A DNA stretch of 64,000 nucleotides from an uncultured Rhizobiaceae bacterium (GCA_951813045.1 CATOTF010000002.1:1984001-2048000); one strand, 5' to 3'; counted from the first letter of the stretch, positions 25,707 to 35,610 are shown. The notes: generated from the letters alone by a model not told the origin. A program made the numbers and translations.

Positions 25707-26867
25707 TTACACCGTCATCGCGCGTGAAATAATCACCCGCATAATTTCATTTGTGCCCTCGAGGATTTGGTGTACCCGTAAATCGCGCACAATTTTCTCA
25801 ACGCCATAATCCGCCAGATATCCGTAACCGCCGTGAATTTGCAGCGCTTCGTTCGCAACGTTAAATCCAACATCGGTTGAAAAACGTTTTGCCATGGCGC
25901 AAGCCTGCGTAGCGTCCGCAGTCTTGGCATCCAGTTTTGCCGCTGCTGCATAAATGATCAACCGCGCCGCTTCCAGTTCGGTTTTCATATCGGCGAGTTT
26001 AAACTGGATCGACTGAAACTGACCGATTGATTTTCCAAATGCCTTCCGCTCCTGCGAATAATCCAAGGCCATATCCAGTGCGGCCTGAGCACCGCCCAGC
26101 GAACACGCCCCGATATTCAGCCGTCCACCGTCAAGGCCGGACATGGCGATACGAAAGCCCATTCCCTCATCATTGAGACGGTTGGCAGCGGGAATACGGC
26201 ATTCATCAAAGATCACCTGCGCTGTGGGCTGGATGTGCCAGCCCATTTTATTTTCCATCGCCCCATAGAAAAGGCCGGGTGTCCCTTTTTCGACAAGGAA
26301 TGTGGATATGCCTTTGGGGCCAGGTTCACCGGTGCGCGCCATAACAACGTAAAGATCATTGGTGCCCGCACCGGAAATAAACTGTTTTGTTCCATTCAAA
26401 ACATATTCATCCCCATCCAGCTTTGCCGACGTCTTCAGTGCCGCGGAATCCGAACCGCTTCCCGGCTCTGTGAGGCAGTAGCTGGCGATCTTTTCCATCG
26501 ACGTCAGCGATGGCAGGAACTGTTTGCGCTGTTCTTCGTTACCGTAAGTATCGATCATCCACGCTGCCATATTGTGAATGGTAATAAACGAGCTCGTTGC
26601 CGGACATCCGGTTGCCAGCGCTTCAAAAATAACCGCCGCATCAAGGCGCGACAGTGCTGACCCACCCACATCCTCACGAACGTACACACCACCTAGACCA
26701 AGCGACGCCGTTTCGCGGATGACATCAAGTGGCAGGTGACGCTTTTGATCCCATTCCACAGCGAAAGGCGCGATTTTCTCGCGGGCAAAATCCTGCATCA
26801 TATCCTGCATGGATCGCTGATCCTGATTAAGATCAAACGGGCGTTGCAACTCGGTCAAGGCATCCAT
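25707..26867 (-). CDS. Acyl-CoA dehydrogenase, probably isobutyryl-CoA type
   Basis: A 386-residue FAD enzyme that introduces a double bond into short-chain acyl-CoA. Family signatures are SYCLTEPGSGSDSAALKT, the C-terminal QIHGGYGYLADYGVEK, and QILEGTNEIMRVIISR, which ends the family core. Its position before mmsB argues for isobutyryl-CoA to methacrylyl-CoA in valine breakdown; chain-length specificity cannot be read by eye. It follows the aminotransferase by 7 bases and precedes mmsB by 10. Confidence 0.9.
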   Translation of the reverse strand: MDALTELQRPFDLNQDQRSMQDMMQDFAREKIAPFAVEWDQKRHLPLDVIRETASLGLGGVYVREDVGGSALSRLDAAVIFEALATGCPATSSFITIHNMAAWMIDTYGNEEQRKQFLPSLTSMEKIASYCLTEPGSGSDSAALKTSAKLDGDEYVLNGTKQFISGAGTNDLYVVMARTGEPGPKGISTFLVEKGTPGLFYGAMENKMGWHIQPTAQVIFDECRIPAANRLNDEGMGFRIAMSGLDGGRLNIGACSLGGAQAALDMALDYSQERKAFGKSIGQFQSIQFKLADMKTELEAARLIIYAAAAKLDAKTADATQACAMAKRFSTDVGFNVANEALQIHGGYGYLADYGVEKIVRDLRVHQILEGTNEIMRVIISRAMTV

Positions 26868-26874
26868 GGTAAAA

Positions 26875-28248
26875 TCAGGCCTCCAGTTCTTTTGCTGCGG
26901 TGTTCAACGCGTTTTTCGCAATCTCCACCGCTTCATCAATTGTTTCTTTGGTCCAGATCAAGGGGGGTGACAGGATCATTGTATCACCAACCGCCCGCAT
27001 CATCATGCCGGAATTAATCGAATGATCCCGAACAATTCCGGCGGCTTTATCGGCGGGTTCAAACCGTTCTTTTGTCGCCTTGTCTTTGACAATTTCGATA
27101 CCCGCCAACAGGCCGAACCCACGAATTTCCCCGACCAATGGGTGGTTTCCAATTTCGGCTTTCAACTTTTCCAGAAGATAAGGCCCGGTTTCGTTTTTAA
27201 CGCGGTCGATCAATCCTTCGCGTTCGATAATATCGATATTCGCGAGTGCCACAGCGCAGGCCACCGGATGGCCAGAATAGGTGTATCCGTGATAATATTC
27301 GCCATTGCTCGCCAATGTGTTAGCAATACGGTCGCCCACGAGAACAGCAGACAAAGGCTGGTATCCTGATGTGACGGCTTTGGCGACGGTAATCGTATCC
27401 GGCTCGATGCCCATGCTCTCACAGGCAAACCACGCGCCTGTGCGCCCGAAACCGGTGATCACCTCGTCAATCATCAGCAACACATCATATTTTTTGCAGA
27501 TGCGCTGAATTTCCGGCCAATAGGTCGCTGGCGGGATTTTCACGCCCCCAGCCCCCTGAATGGGCTCGCCGACAAACGCTGCTACGTTTTCCGGCCCCGC
27601 TTCCATTATTGCATCCTCAACGGCCTTGGCCGCACGAAGACCGAAATCATCTTCACTTTCGCCCGCTTCCGCCAATTCATAAGCGTATGGGGCCATGACG
27701 TGGACAAAACCGGGGAGCATCGGGCCAAGCTGGCCATGCATTGCACCCATGCCACCCATGCTTACCGCAGCAATGGTTGATCCGTGGTATGCATCGTTTC
27801 GCGAGATGATGATCTGTTTTTCGGGCTTGCCTTCAAGCGCCCAATAATGCCGCACCGTGCGGATGGCCGTATCATTACTTTCCGAGCCGGACGCACCGTA
27901 AAAAACCTGATTGATGTTTGGCGGAGCAAGCTCGGCAATACGTTTTGACAGGAGTGCAACCGCCGGATGGGTCGTTTTGAAAAACGTATTATAATAGGCC
28001 AGCTCTTTCATCTGCTCATAAGCAGCCTCGGCCAGTTCTTCACGACCATAACCGGCGTTCACACACCAAAGACCCGCCATGCCATCGAGAATTTTATTGC
28101 CCTCGCTATCATAAATGTAATTACCATCGGCGTTCGTAACCACACGAACACCTTGAGAGCGCAGCTCATCGTGGTCGGTAAACGGATGAAGGTGGTGGGC
28201 ATTATCTGCCGCTTGAAGTTGTTCGGTTGAGAAATTTTTATAGGCCAT
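26875..28248 (-). CDS. Class III omega-aminotransferase
   Basis: A 457-residue PLP aminotransferase that moves amino groups from omega-amino acids or polyamines to pyruvate. Visible are LDGMAGLWCVNAGYGREEL, YGASGSESNDTAIR, the YHGST box, the cofactor Asp in MIDEVITGFGRTG and the PLP Lys in VAKAVTSGYQPLSAV. The sequence resembles putrescine-pyruvate and taurine/beta-alanine aminotransferases of the SpuC type. ATG 28248 has AGGA eleven bases upstream; the 21 codons further upstream lack family likeness. It is first in the unit with the acyl-CoA dehydrogenase and mmsB. Upstream 28249-28578 I see no gene. Confidence 0.88.
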   Translation of the reverse strand: MAYKNFSTEQLQAADNAHHLHPFTDHDELRSQGVRVVTNADGNYIYDSEGNKILDGMAGLWCVNAGYGREELAEAAYEQMKELAYYNTFFKTTHPAVALLSKRIAELAPPNINQVFYGASGSESNDTAIRTVRHYWALEGKPEKQIIISRNDAYHGSTIAAVSMGGMGAMHGQLGPMLPGFVHVMAPYAYELAEAGESEDDFGLRAAKAVEDAIMEAGPENVAAFVGEPIQGAGGVKIPPATYWPEIQRICKKYDVLLMIDEVITGFGRTGAWFACESMGIEPDTITVAKAVTSGYQPLSAVLVGDRIANTLASNGEYYHGYTYSGHPVACAVALANIDIIEREGLIDRVKNETGPYLLEKLKAEIGNHPLVGEIRGFGLLAGIEIVKDKATKERFEPADKAAGIVRDHSINSGMMMRAVGDTMILSPPLIWTKETIDEAVEIAKNALNTAAKELEA

Positions 28249-28578
28249 CTTGAAATCCTGTTGATTGGTTTTTGAGTTACAAATCTCCGATTTCAGGCGG
28301 CGAATAGCCAATACGGGCGCAAAGCTGCAGAAGCATGGCGTGGGCGCTCAAGCTCGTTTCAACTTTTGGCCACATGGCGATTCGATCTTGGTTCAAATTT
28401 CAAACATCAATCGAGCCATATTCAACCCATTAGCGCCGTTCGTAAAGAGATACTAAACGATTACACTGATCTGCACTTCTTCAGCGCTGAATTTTGGACG
28501 ATCGGACATACTGCACAATGACATTATACGACCATCGGATTAGAATTACATCGAACCCACTGATTCTGGTACGCTGAA

Positions 28579-28878
28579 TTGTCTGACTTGCACCCCACCG
28601 ATACCGATTTTACCCCCGAAAACACCCGCATTCACGATCAAATTCTGGAACTTGTTGCACAATGCACCACGGGCAAATCAGTCTGCCCGTCACAGGTAGC
28701 GCGAGCGATTGTGGGAAATGACGAAAAAGCATGGCGACTTTTAATGAAACCGATAAGACATCGGGCAATTGAACTGGCCAACGGGGACGATATCACGATC
28801 GTACGCAAAGGGAAAATCGCAGACCCTAATAATTTCAAAGGCGTTTATCGACTAGGCCCTCCCCCATTCCAGCCATAA
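28579..28878 (+). CDS. DUF3253-type small winged-helix protein
   Basis: A 99-residue protein starting with TTG. The core ILELVAQCTTGKSVCPSQVAR, then WRLLMKPIRHRAIELANGDDITIVRKG, fits the DUF3253 family of short putative winged-helix proteins. No biochemical role is known. It stands alone between the divergent aminotransferase and the secreted repeat protein. The start is uncertain because there is no strong ribosome-binding site. Confidence 0.7.
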   Translation: MSDLHPTDTDFTPENTRIHDQILELVAQCTTGKSVCPSQVARAIVGNDEKAWRLLMKPIRHRAIELANGDDITIVRKGKIADPNNFKGVYRLGPPPFQP

Positions 28879-28969
28879 ACCTATGTTGAAAATTTGTTTC
28901 AGCTTTTGACAATTGACGCAACGTCGTCTTGAGTTGACATAACGGGCCGTCCTGATTTGGAGAATAACG

Positions 28970-30145
28970 ATGCTAAGAAACCTTAAAAGATTAACAATTG
29001 CAGCGGTGATTGGTGTCGGCTTAAGTGGCAGTGCAAATTTCGCCTCTGCGCAAGGTATCACCATCGGTGGCGATGATCGCGCCATAATCCGGCTTATTGA
29101 AAATAGTGGGTATGCCGATCCGAAAATCACCAAACGCGGCCTCACCATTACCCGCGTAGAGGCCTGTAAGGGAGCGGACAAATTTCTAATAAAGCTTAAT
29201 GTCCTTGGCATCATTAAGAGCCAGTCCAAGATCGGTACCTGTGTCGTCGCGGCACCTCCATCACGCTTCAGACAGGCCGATGCGGAAGAAGAACTTCGTC
29301 GTGCGGGATACAGGCGAATTGAAACAAGGCGCGAGGACCGTTCAATTGCGGCAACCGCCTGTCGGCGTGACATAAAATACCAACTGAGATTTAACCGTCG
29401 TGGGCAGATCGTTGATCGCCGTGAAGATGGCCCATGTCGCGTGGCAGGCCTGAACAGTGACCAGATCATTGAAGTACTGCGTCGTGACGGTTACCGCCGC
29501 ATCGACGTGACAAGCAGCAGGCCTCCAAGATATACGGCAGAGGCATGTCTGGACGGCGAACGCCTGAGGTTAGAATTAAACAGGCGCGGAAATGTCCGTT
29601 CGCAACGCCGGATCGGCGAATGTGGTCGCCGTTTTAACCCGACCAATCTGGCAAACCTGCTGCGTGATAACGGGTTTGATCGTATTGTGATCAACCGCTC
29701 CGACCGCGCACCATATCTCGCGGAAGGTTGCAAAGGGTCGTCTCTCATTGAAGTTACTGTGGGACGCAACGGACGCATTCGCAAAGAAGAGCGGGTTGGC
29801 CGGTGCGCTGAAGCTGTTTCAAAACAACAGGTTGCCAAAAAACTTCGTGATCAGGGGTATTTCGGTGTCAATATTACCAAATTTCGCGGTGGATGGCGCG
29901 CCGACGTTTGCCGTCAGGAAACCAAACTCACGCTTGAGATTGACGCTTACGGTGATGTTTCCCGTGAACGAAACTCCGGTGAATGCCGTTCCCAGACCAT
30001 TCTTCAGGTTCTCAAGACACTTGAAAGTCGCGGCGCCAAGAATGTAAACGCCGTTGTGGAGGGCTGTTTCCGCGGCACCAAATACCGCTGGGAGTTCGAC
30101 CGTTTGGGCAACCGTACGGGCCGAGATCGTATCGGGAACTGTTAA
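28970..30145 (+). CDS. Secreted protein of six Cys-paired PepSY-like repeats
   Basis: A 391-residue exported protein. Residues 1-27 are a signal peptide cut after ASA. The rest is six repeats of about 60 residues. Each has a helix (as in IIEVLRRDGYRRIDV), a first Cys in the pattern AEAC or AxxC, a strand (LRLELNRRGNV) and a second Cys in RIGEC or similar. The layout, helix then two strands with a GxI/V turn, resembles PepSY-type modules, but the strict Cys pair per repeat is unusual. The mature protein is rich in Arg. GGAG precedes the ATG at good spacing. It appears monocistronic. I do not recognise a named family. Confidence 0.85.
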   Translation: MLRNLKRLTIAAVIGVGLSGSANFASAQGITIGGDDRAIIRLIENSGYADPKITKRGLTITRVEACKGADKFLIKLNVLGIIKSQSKIGTCVVAAPPSRFRQADAEEELRRAGYRRIETRREDRSIAATACRRDIKYQLRFNRRGQIVDRREDGPCRVAGLNSDQIIEVLRRDGYRRIDVTSSRPPRYTAEACLDGERLRLELNRRGNVRSQRRIGECGRRFNPTNLANLLRDNGFDRIVINRSDRAPYLAEGCKGSSLIEVTVGRNGRIRKEERVGRCAEAVSKQQVAKKLRDQGYFGVNITKFRGGWRADVCRQETKLTLEIDAYGDVSRERNSGECRSQTILQVLKTLESRGAKNVNAVVEGCFRGTKYRWEFDRLGNRTGRDRIGNC

Positions 30146-30150
30146 TCCTG

Positions 30151-31299
30151 CTAGGCGGCTAAAACCTTAGCCGCCAGCTCTTCTACATCGCCCTGCCCCG
30201 CATCACGCGCGGTGGCATCCAGCATGGCTATATTAGCTTCTGCAACCATGTCTTTGGCGAGGACAGCTTCTTCGACCCGAGATTTTTCGTCTGCGTTCAG
30301 GGCAAGTGTTTCATTGCATTTTTCAGCAATCGCGTGGAGATGATCTGCCACTTGCCCTGCACCTTTTTTATGCATGATACTACCTACCGCATCAAACGCC
30401 TCACGGTTGCCCTCGATTGCCCAATCCATCGTCTGAACAAGGGCGACAGAGACAGCTCGACCGTGTGGCACTTGCGCAATTGAGCCCAGCGCATGGCCGA
30501 TATTATGTGCAACTGCGCAACCAGTGTTGCCGATAGCCAGTCCACCATAAGCTGCGGCGAGCATCATCCCGCTGCGGGCTTCAATCGAATCCGGTTCAAG
30601 GACGGCCTGTTCAAGATTAGCAATTCCGTGACGAATGCCCAATTCAGCCAAACCGTCGTTTTGCGCATAGCGGTAACGATTGGTGCGGCTTTCAATGCTG
30701 TGAACAATTGCATCCATACCCGTGTAAAACGTCCAGAACGCCGGTAGTCCTACGGTCAACTCCGGGTCCATCAACGCCATATCGGGCTTGAGTGCAGGCC
30801 CCCAGAACCAGTTCTTGATTCCATCGGCTTGAGAGATAATCGAAGTCCCCGTGGTCTCGCTCCCCGTTCCGGCTGTTGTTGGCAACGCGATCAACCCCGT
30901 CTTGCGAAACCCAAACGGCTTATTGCTGAGACGATAGGGTTCACAATTTTCCCCATCATGAGCAAGCGCGGCTACAACCTTACTTGTATCGAGCGCCGAG
31001 CCGCCGCCGAGGCCGACGATACAATTAGCATCCATCTCCTTGGCTATTTTGATGGCGGCGTTAACCGAGGCCTCTTTCGGGTCGCTTTGCAGGTCATCAA
31101 AGACGGAAACCATGTGACCGGATTCACGAATGGAGCTTTCAACACCATCAACAAGCCCCAAAGAACGCAGGGCGGAGTCACACACGAGAAGAACCCGACT
31201 ATTTGCACCTGTTGTATCCGTCACATGCTGGCCCGTGTATATTGAAGAACCGGGTGCGATAACCATCGACGGGTGTTTCGTCAGAGCGAAATCGTACAT
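30151..31299 (-). CDS. Iron-containing alcohol dehydrogenase
   Basis: A 382-residue group III dehydrogenase. NAD-binding motif GLGGGSALDTSKVVAAL, PTTAGTGSETT, and iron ligands within GMDAIVHSIES and GCAVAHNIGHALG are all present. The family oxidises or reduces varied alcohols and aldehydes with NAD(P)H, so the substrate is open. ATG 31299 is chosen because the family N-terminus starts there; a 59-codon extension to 31476 has no likeness to relatives. The 201 bases up to the divergent methyltransferase gene must hold both promoters. Confidence 0.85.
   Translation of the reverse strand: MYDFALTKHPSMVIAPGSSIYTGQHVTDTTGANSRVLLVCDSALRSLGLVDGVESSIRESGHMVSVFDDLQSDPKEASVNAAIKIAKEMDANCIVGLGGGSALDTSKVVAALAHDGENCEPYRLSNKPFGFRKTGLIALPTTAGTGSETTGTSIISQADGIKNWFWGPALKPDMALMDPELTVGLPAFWTFYTGMDAIVHSIESRTNRYRYAQNDGLAELGIRHGIANLEQAVLEPDSIEARSGMMLAAAYGGLAIGNTGCAVAHNIGHALGSIAQVPHGRAVSVALVQTMDWAIEGNREAFDAVGSIMHKKGAGQVADHLHAIAEKCNETLALNADEKSRVEEAVLAKDMVAEANIAMLDATARDAGQGDVEELAAKVLAA
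30154..30175. terminator. Hairpin between convergent genes
   Basis: GGCGGCTAA-AACC-TTAGCCGCC makes a perfect 9-bp stem at the meeting point of the repeat-protein gene and the alcohol dehydrogenase gene, lying within the last codons of the latter. No strong T-run follows on either strand, so it may terminate weakly or just protect 3' ends. Confidence 0.45.
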
Positions 31300-31500
31300 A
31301 TTTGTGGTCTCAGTCAAAATCAGATCAGAATTGTGCGCAAACTGGCAATCATCACGAGCGCGCGCAAGCATCTTTACGGCACCTGAAGCCGCATTTCTAA
31401 CAACACAAATACGACATGTCGCTTTCCTGTTGACGCGCGTCGCCACACCCTCACTGTTTGCTGTACCCCTGGTCACAATAAGATCAGGAGGAGAGTTGAG

Positions 31501-33075
31501 ATGAGTGACGAGGCGATAACTGCCAAACCGGTAAAAACGAAAACTAGGCGTGGGCGTGGCGGTGGACGCGACGGTAATTCAAGACGCGGCGGCCCCGCCA
31601 TTCGTCAATATCCCTGGCAAACGGTGATCAACCCTGACAGGCCAACAGAGCCGGTTGATGCGGAGGGTGTCGCGAAAATTCACGATACGGCCATGCGTAT
31701 CCTTGAAGAAATTGGCATCGAATTCCTCAACGCAGAAGCGGCAGAGATTTTGCGCCAACATGGCGCAACAGTCGATGGTGAAAACGTCCGTATGGGACGT
31801 GACATGGTGATGGAGAAAGTTGCTCTTGCACCATCGCAATTCACCCTGACGCCTCGCAATCTGGATCGGCAAATCACCATTGGTGGTAATCATCTTGTCT
31901 TCGGCAATGTCTCCAGCCCGCCCAATTGTTCGGACCTCGACACCGGTCGTCGCACGGGCACCCATGAAGATTATAAAAACTTCATGCGGCTCACCCAATA
32001 TTTTAACTGCATTCATTTCGCTGGTGGTTACCCGGTAGAACCGATGGATATCCATCCGTCTGTGCGTCACCTTGATTGCCTATATGATAAGCTCATTTTG
32101 ACGGATAAAGTCGTTCACGCCTATTCGTTGGGCAAGGAGCGGGTTGAGGATGTGATGGAAATGACCCGCATTGCCGGTGGCCTTTCCCATGAGGAGTTCG
32201 ATGCCTCACCGCGCATGTACACCAACATTAATTCTACCTCCCCGCTCAAGCACGATTACCCCATGCTGGACGGCATGATGCGACTGGCGCGGCGCGGTCA
32301 ACCGACAATCGTGACACCGTTCACACTCGCTGGCGCAATGGCGCCGGTGACCATGGTAGGAGCTGTGACGCAATCCCTTGCGGAAGCGCTCATTGCGATT
32401 GTGCTGATCCAATGTATCAACCCGGGCTGCCCAACTGCAATTGGTACGTTCACCTCCAATGTCGATATGAAAACCGGAGCGCCCGCATTCGGCACGCCGG
32501 ATTATGTCCGCGCCACGCAGATCACCGGCCAGATGGCACGTTTCTATGGGCTGCCCATGCGCTCATCAGGGGTATGTGCCGCCAATGTGCCGGACGGGCA
32601 AAGCATGTGGGAATATATGAATTCCATGTGGGCCGTCGTGACCAGCGGCACCAACGTCGTCTACCACGCAGCAGGCTGGCTCGAGGGCGGCCTTTGCGCC
32701 TCGTTCGAAAAATTCGTTATGGATTGCGAAGTGCTGCAGCAATTCCAGTCTTACATGAACCCGATGGTAGTCGACGATTCCACACTGGCTCTCGACGCCA
32801 TGAAAGAAGTCGGCTCCAACGGCCATTTCTTCGGCATTCAGCATACCCAGGACCGCTACGAAACCGCCTTCTACAATCCCTTCCTGTCAGACTGGAACAA
32901 TTACGAGAATTTTGAAGAACGGGGTGCAGTCTGGACTCACGACCGGGCCAACAAAGTCTACAAACAAATTCTGGAAGAATATGAAGAACCACCGATGGAC
33001 GAGGCCATTAAGGAAGAACTCGCCACTTTCGTAGCCAAGCGCAAGGAAGAAGGTGGCGCTCCGACCGATTTTTGA
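31501..33075 (+). CDS. MttB-family (trimethylamine/betaine-type) methyltransferase, non-pyrrolysine
   Basis: A 524-residue member of the MttB superfamily, whose characterised members move a methyl group from a quaternary or tertiary amine to a corrinoid protein. Family blocks are HDTAMRILEEIGIEFL, FTLAGAMAPVTMVGAVTQSL and SGVCAANVPDGQS. There is no in-frame TAG, so the protein is of the non-pyrrolysine branch that includes glycine betaine methyltransferase MtgB. The N-terminus is Arg/Gly-rich (residues 14-31). It sits 58 bases ahead of a dimethylglycine dehydrogenase-like gene. No corrinoid protein or reactivase is nearby, so the methyl acceptor is unclear. Confidence 0.85.
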   Translation: MSDEAITAKPVKTKTRRGRGGGRDGNSRRGGPAIRQYPWQTVINPDRPTEPVDAEGVAKIHDTAMRILEEIGIEFLNAEAAEILRQHGATVDGENVRMGRDMVMEKVALAPSQFTLTPRNLDRQITIGGNHLVFGNVSSPPNCSDLDTGRRTGTHEDYKNFMRLTQYFNCIHFAGGYPVEPMDIHPSVRHLDCLYDKLILTDKVVHAYSLGKERVEDVMEMTRIAGGLSHEEFDASPRMYTNINSTSPLKHDYPMLDGMMRLARRGQPTIVTPFTLAGAMAPVTMVGAVTQSLAEALIAIVLIQCINPGCPTAIGTFTSNVDMKTGAPAFGTPDYVRATQITGQMARFYGLPMRSSGVCAANVPDGQSMWEYMNSMWAVVTSGTNVVYHAAGWLEGGLCASFEKFVMDCEVLQQFQSYMNPMVVDDSTLALDAMKEVGSNGHFFGIQHTQDRYETAFYNPFLSDWNNYENFEERGAVWTHDRANKVYKQILEEYEEPPMDEAIKEELATFVAKRKEEGGAPTDF

Positions 33076-33133
33076 TGGTTACATCTAGAATTGAACTCAT
33101 ACAGTTCGACATTTTCGTAGAAGGACTAATTTC

Positions 33134-35608
33134 ATGAAATCTCACGCACAAGCAATTGTCATCGGCGGCGGGGTCGTTGGCTGCTCGGTTCTGTATCACC
33201 TGACAAAAGCGGGCTGGAAAGATGTTGTTTTGTTGGAACGGGACCAACTGACCTGTGGATCGACATGGCATGCTGCTGGTGGCTTTCACACCCTCAACGG
33301 CGACCCGAACGTCGCCAAACTGCAGGCATATACAATTGATTTGTATGAAGAGTTAGAAAAGATTTCTGGCGAAAAATGCGGTCTGCATCTAACCGGCGGT
33401 GTGGCGCTAGCGGAAAACAATGACCGTCTTGAATGGCTCAAGATGAGTCAAGCCCGTGGTCGTTATCTCGGCATGGATATGGATATTATTTCCACTAAAG
33501 AAGCCAAAGAATTGTTGCCGCTTCTGGAAGAGGAATATTTCGTCGGTGCCATGTGGAACCCTGTAGAAGGACATCTGGATCCCTATGGAACGACCAATGC
33601 CTACGCGAAATCCGCAAGACTCAGCGGCGCAGAAATCGAGCTGCAGTGCAAAGTTGAAGAAATCAACTGGGACGACGCAAAAAGTGTGTGGAACATCACG
33701 ACCAGCAAAGGTGCGATTACCGCCGACCATGTCGTTAATGCGGGCGGCCTTTGGGCCCGTGAAGTAGGTCGGATGGTTGGCGTTGAACTTCCTGTTCTTG
33801 CCATGGAGCATCATTATTTGCTCACCGAAGCCATGCCGGAAGTCGCTGAATTCAACGCTTCCACTGGTAAGGAAATCATTCACGCGATCGATTTCTCAGG
33901 CGAGATTTACATTCGTCAGGAACGGGATGGCATGTTGCTCGGAACATATGAAAAACAAGCAACGCCCTGGTCTCCAAAAGAAACTCCATGGGATTTTGCC
34001 CAAGAACTGCTCACCCCAGATCTTGACCGAATCGCTCCATCCCTAGAAGTCGGTTTCGAGCATTTTCCAGCATTTGAAAAGGCCGGCATCCGCCGTACGG
34101 TCAACGGTCCTTTCACATTCGCACCAGATGGAAATCCGTTGGTTGGTCCAGTTCGAGGCGTACCAAATTTCTGGTGCGCCTGTGCGGTCATGGCCGGATT
34201 CTCCCAAGGTGGTGGCGTTGGTCTTGCCCTTTCTGAATGGATGGTCAACGGCGACCCCGGATACGACATCTGGGGCATGGATGTGGCGCGCTTCGGACCG
34301 CACATCACCCGTGATTATACCAACGCCAAGGTGCGGGAGAACTATTCCCGCAGGTTCCGCATTCGCTTCCCCAACGAAGAACTACCTGCTGGGCGACCTC
34401 ATCAGACAACGCCGCTTTACGACACTCACATCGCCAATGGCGCTGTAATGGGGGATTCCTGGGGACTTGAAACACCACTTTGGTACGCGCCAAAAGGTAC
34501 GTCTGCGGAAGACGTCTTCTCATTCCACCGCTCGACCGATTTTATGCACGTAAAGGCCGAAGTGAAAAACTGCCGCGAGAACGTTGGAGTTACTGATATT
34601 TCCAATTTTGCAAAATATGAGGTTACGGGCTCCGGCGCACGCGAGTGGTTGTCGGAAGTCATGACGAACTTCATACCCAATCGGGGGCGATTGGCGCTCA
34701 CATCAATGGTCACCCACGAAGGTAAGATCAACGGGGATTTCACTATTGCATGTGCCGGTATTGACCCAATGGGACCGAACCGGGGCAATGAAAGGTTCCA
34801 GATGTGGGGCTCCAGCCAAGCGCAGGTTTACCACATGCGATGGTTCGATGAACATCTGCCGATAGATAATTCGGTATCCATTCGCAACATCAACCTCGGT
34901 TTGACCGGCCTTTCAATTGCCGGTCCAAATGCGCAAAGGGTCTTTGCAAAACTCACCGACGAGGATGTGTCAAACGATACATTTAAATTCATGGATTATC
35001 GGGAAATGCCCGTATCCAGCGTCCCGGCCAAGGTCAACCGTATCTCATATTCCGGCGACCTCGGGTACGAAATCTGGGTTGAACCAGAACATCTGCGCCG
35101 CCTTTATTCGGGCATTATGGAAGCAGGTGCGGAGTTCAATATCAAACCTTTCGGTATGCGTGCACTACTTAATATGCGGCTGGAAAAACACTTCGGCACC
35201 TGGTTCCGTGAATTCCGACCAATTTACACACCTTTTGAAGCCGGTCTGGATCGTTTCGTATCGAAAAAGAAAAACACATTTATTGGACGCGATGGGGTCT
35301 TCGCCCATGCAGATAATCCACCCCTCACTCGCATTTGCCTGAATGTAACAGGTGCCAGTGACGCCGATTGTATTGGTGACGAGCCGATTTTCCTGGGCGA
35401 TGAAGTAATCGGCTGGGTAACGTCCGGTGGTTACGGCCATTATGTCGAACAATCCCTGGCCACGGGGTATATTCCCACAGAACAATTGGAAGCGGCAAAA
35501 GAAAAAGGGCTGACCGTCGAAATCATTGGCGAAATGTGCGCCGCAGAAATTCAAGACGAGCCTCCTTTTGACCCACAAGGCAAACGCATGCGGGGAGATT
35601 TCACCTAA
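33134..35608 (+). CDS. Dimethylglycine/sarcosine dehydrogenase-like flavoprotein (FAD-GcvT)
   Basis: An 824-residue two-part enzyme. The N-terminal DAO domain has the FAD motif IVIGGGVVGCSVLYHL and the flavin-attachment context CGSTWHAAGG. The C-terminal aminomethyltransferase half, with GLTGLSIAGPNAQRV, RISYSGDLGYEIWV and FEAGLDRF, would pass the oxidised methyl group to tetrahydrofolate. Dimethylglycine to sarcosine or sarcosine to glycine are the likely reactions, and the choice is not visible. With the MttB-like gene upstream this forms a probable betaine-to-glycine demethylation pair; the glycine cleavage operon lies 3 kb downstream on the other strand. Confidence 0.87.
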   Translation: MKSHAQAIVIGGGVVGCSVLYHLTKAGWKDVVLLERDQLTCGSTWHAAGGFHTLNGDPNVAKLQAYTIDLYEELEKISGEKCGLHLTGGVALAENNDRLEWLKMSQARGRYLGMDMDIISTKEAKELLPLLEEEYFVGAMWNPVEGHLDPYGTTNAYAKSARLSGAEIELQCKVEEINWDDAKSVWNITTSKGAITADHVVNAGGLWAREVGRMVGVELPVLAMEHHYLLTEAMPEVAEFNASTGKEIIHAIDFSGEIYIRQERDGMLLGTYEKQATPWSPKETPWDFAQELLTPDLDRIAPSLEVGFEHFPAFEKAGIRRTVNGPFTFAPDGNPLVGPVRGVPNFWCACAVMAGFSQGGGVGLALSEWMVNGDPGYDIWGMDVARFGPHITRDYTNAKVRENYSRRFRIRFPNEELPAGRPHQTTPLYDTHIANGAVMGDSWGLETPLWYAPKGTSAEDVFSFHRSTDFMHVKAEVKNCRENVGVTDISNFAKYEVTGSGAREWLSEVMTNFIPNRGRLALTSMVTHEGKINGDFTIACAGIDPMGPNRGNERFQMWGSSQAQVYHMRWFDEHLPIDNSVSIRNINLGLTGLSIAGPNAQRVFAKLTDEDVSNDTFKFMDYREMPVSSVPAKVNRISYSGDLGYEIWVEPEHLRRLYSGIMEAGAEFNIKPFGMRALLNMRLEKHFGTWFREFRPIYTPFEAGLDRFVSKKKNTFIGRDGVFAHADNPPLTRICLNVTGASDADCIGDEPIFLGDEVIGWVTSGGYGHYVEQSLATGYIPTEQLEAAKEKGLTVEIIGEMCAAEIQDEPPFDPQGKRMRGDFT

Positions 35609-35610
35609 TG

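Noticed and set aside
31501-33075. Pyrrolysine (in-frame TAG) in the MttB-like gene
   Set aside because: The frame is continuous over 524 codons with no internal TAG, so it belongs to the non-pyrrolysine branch.
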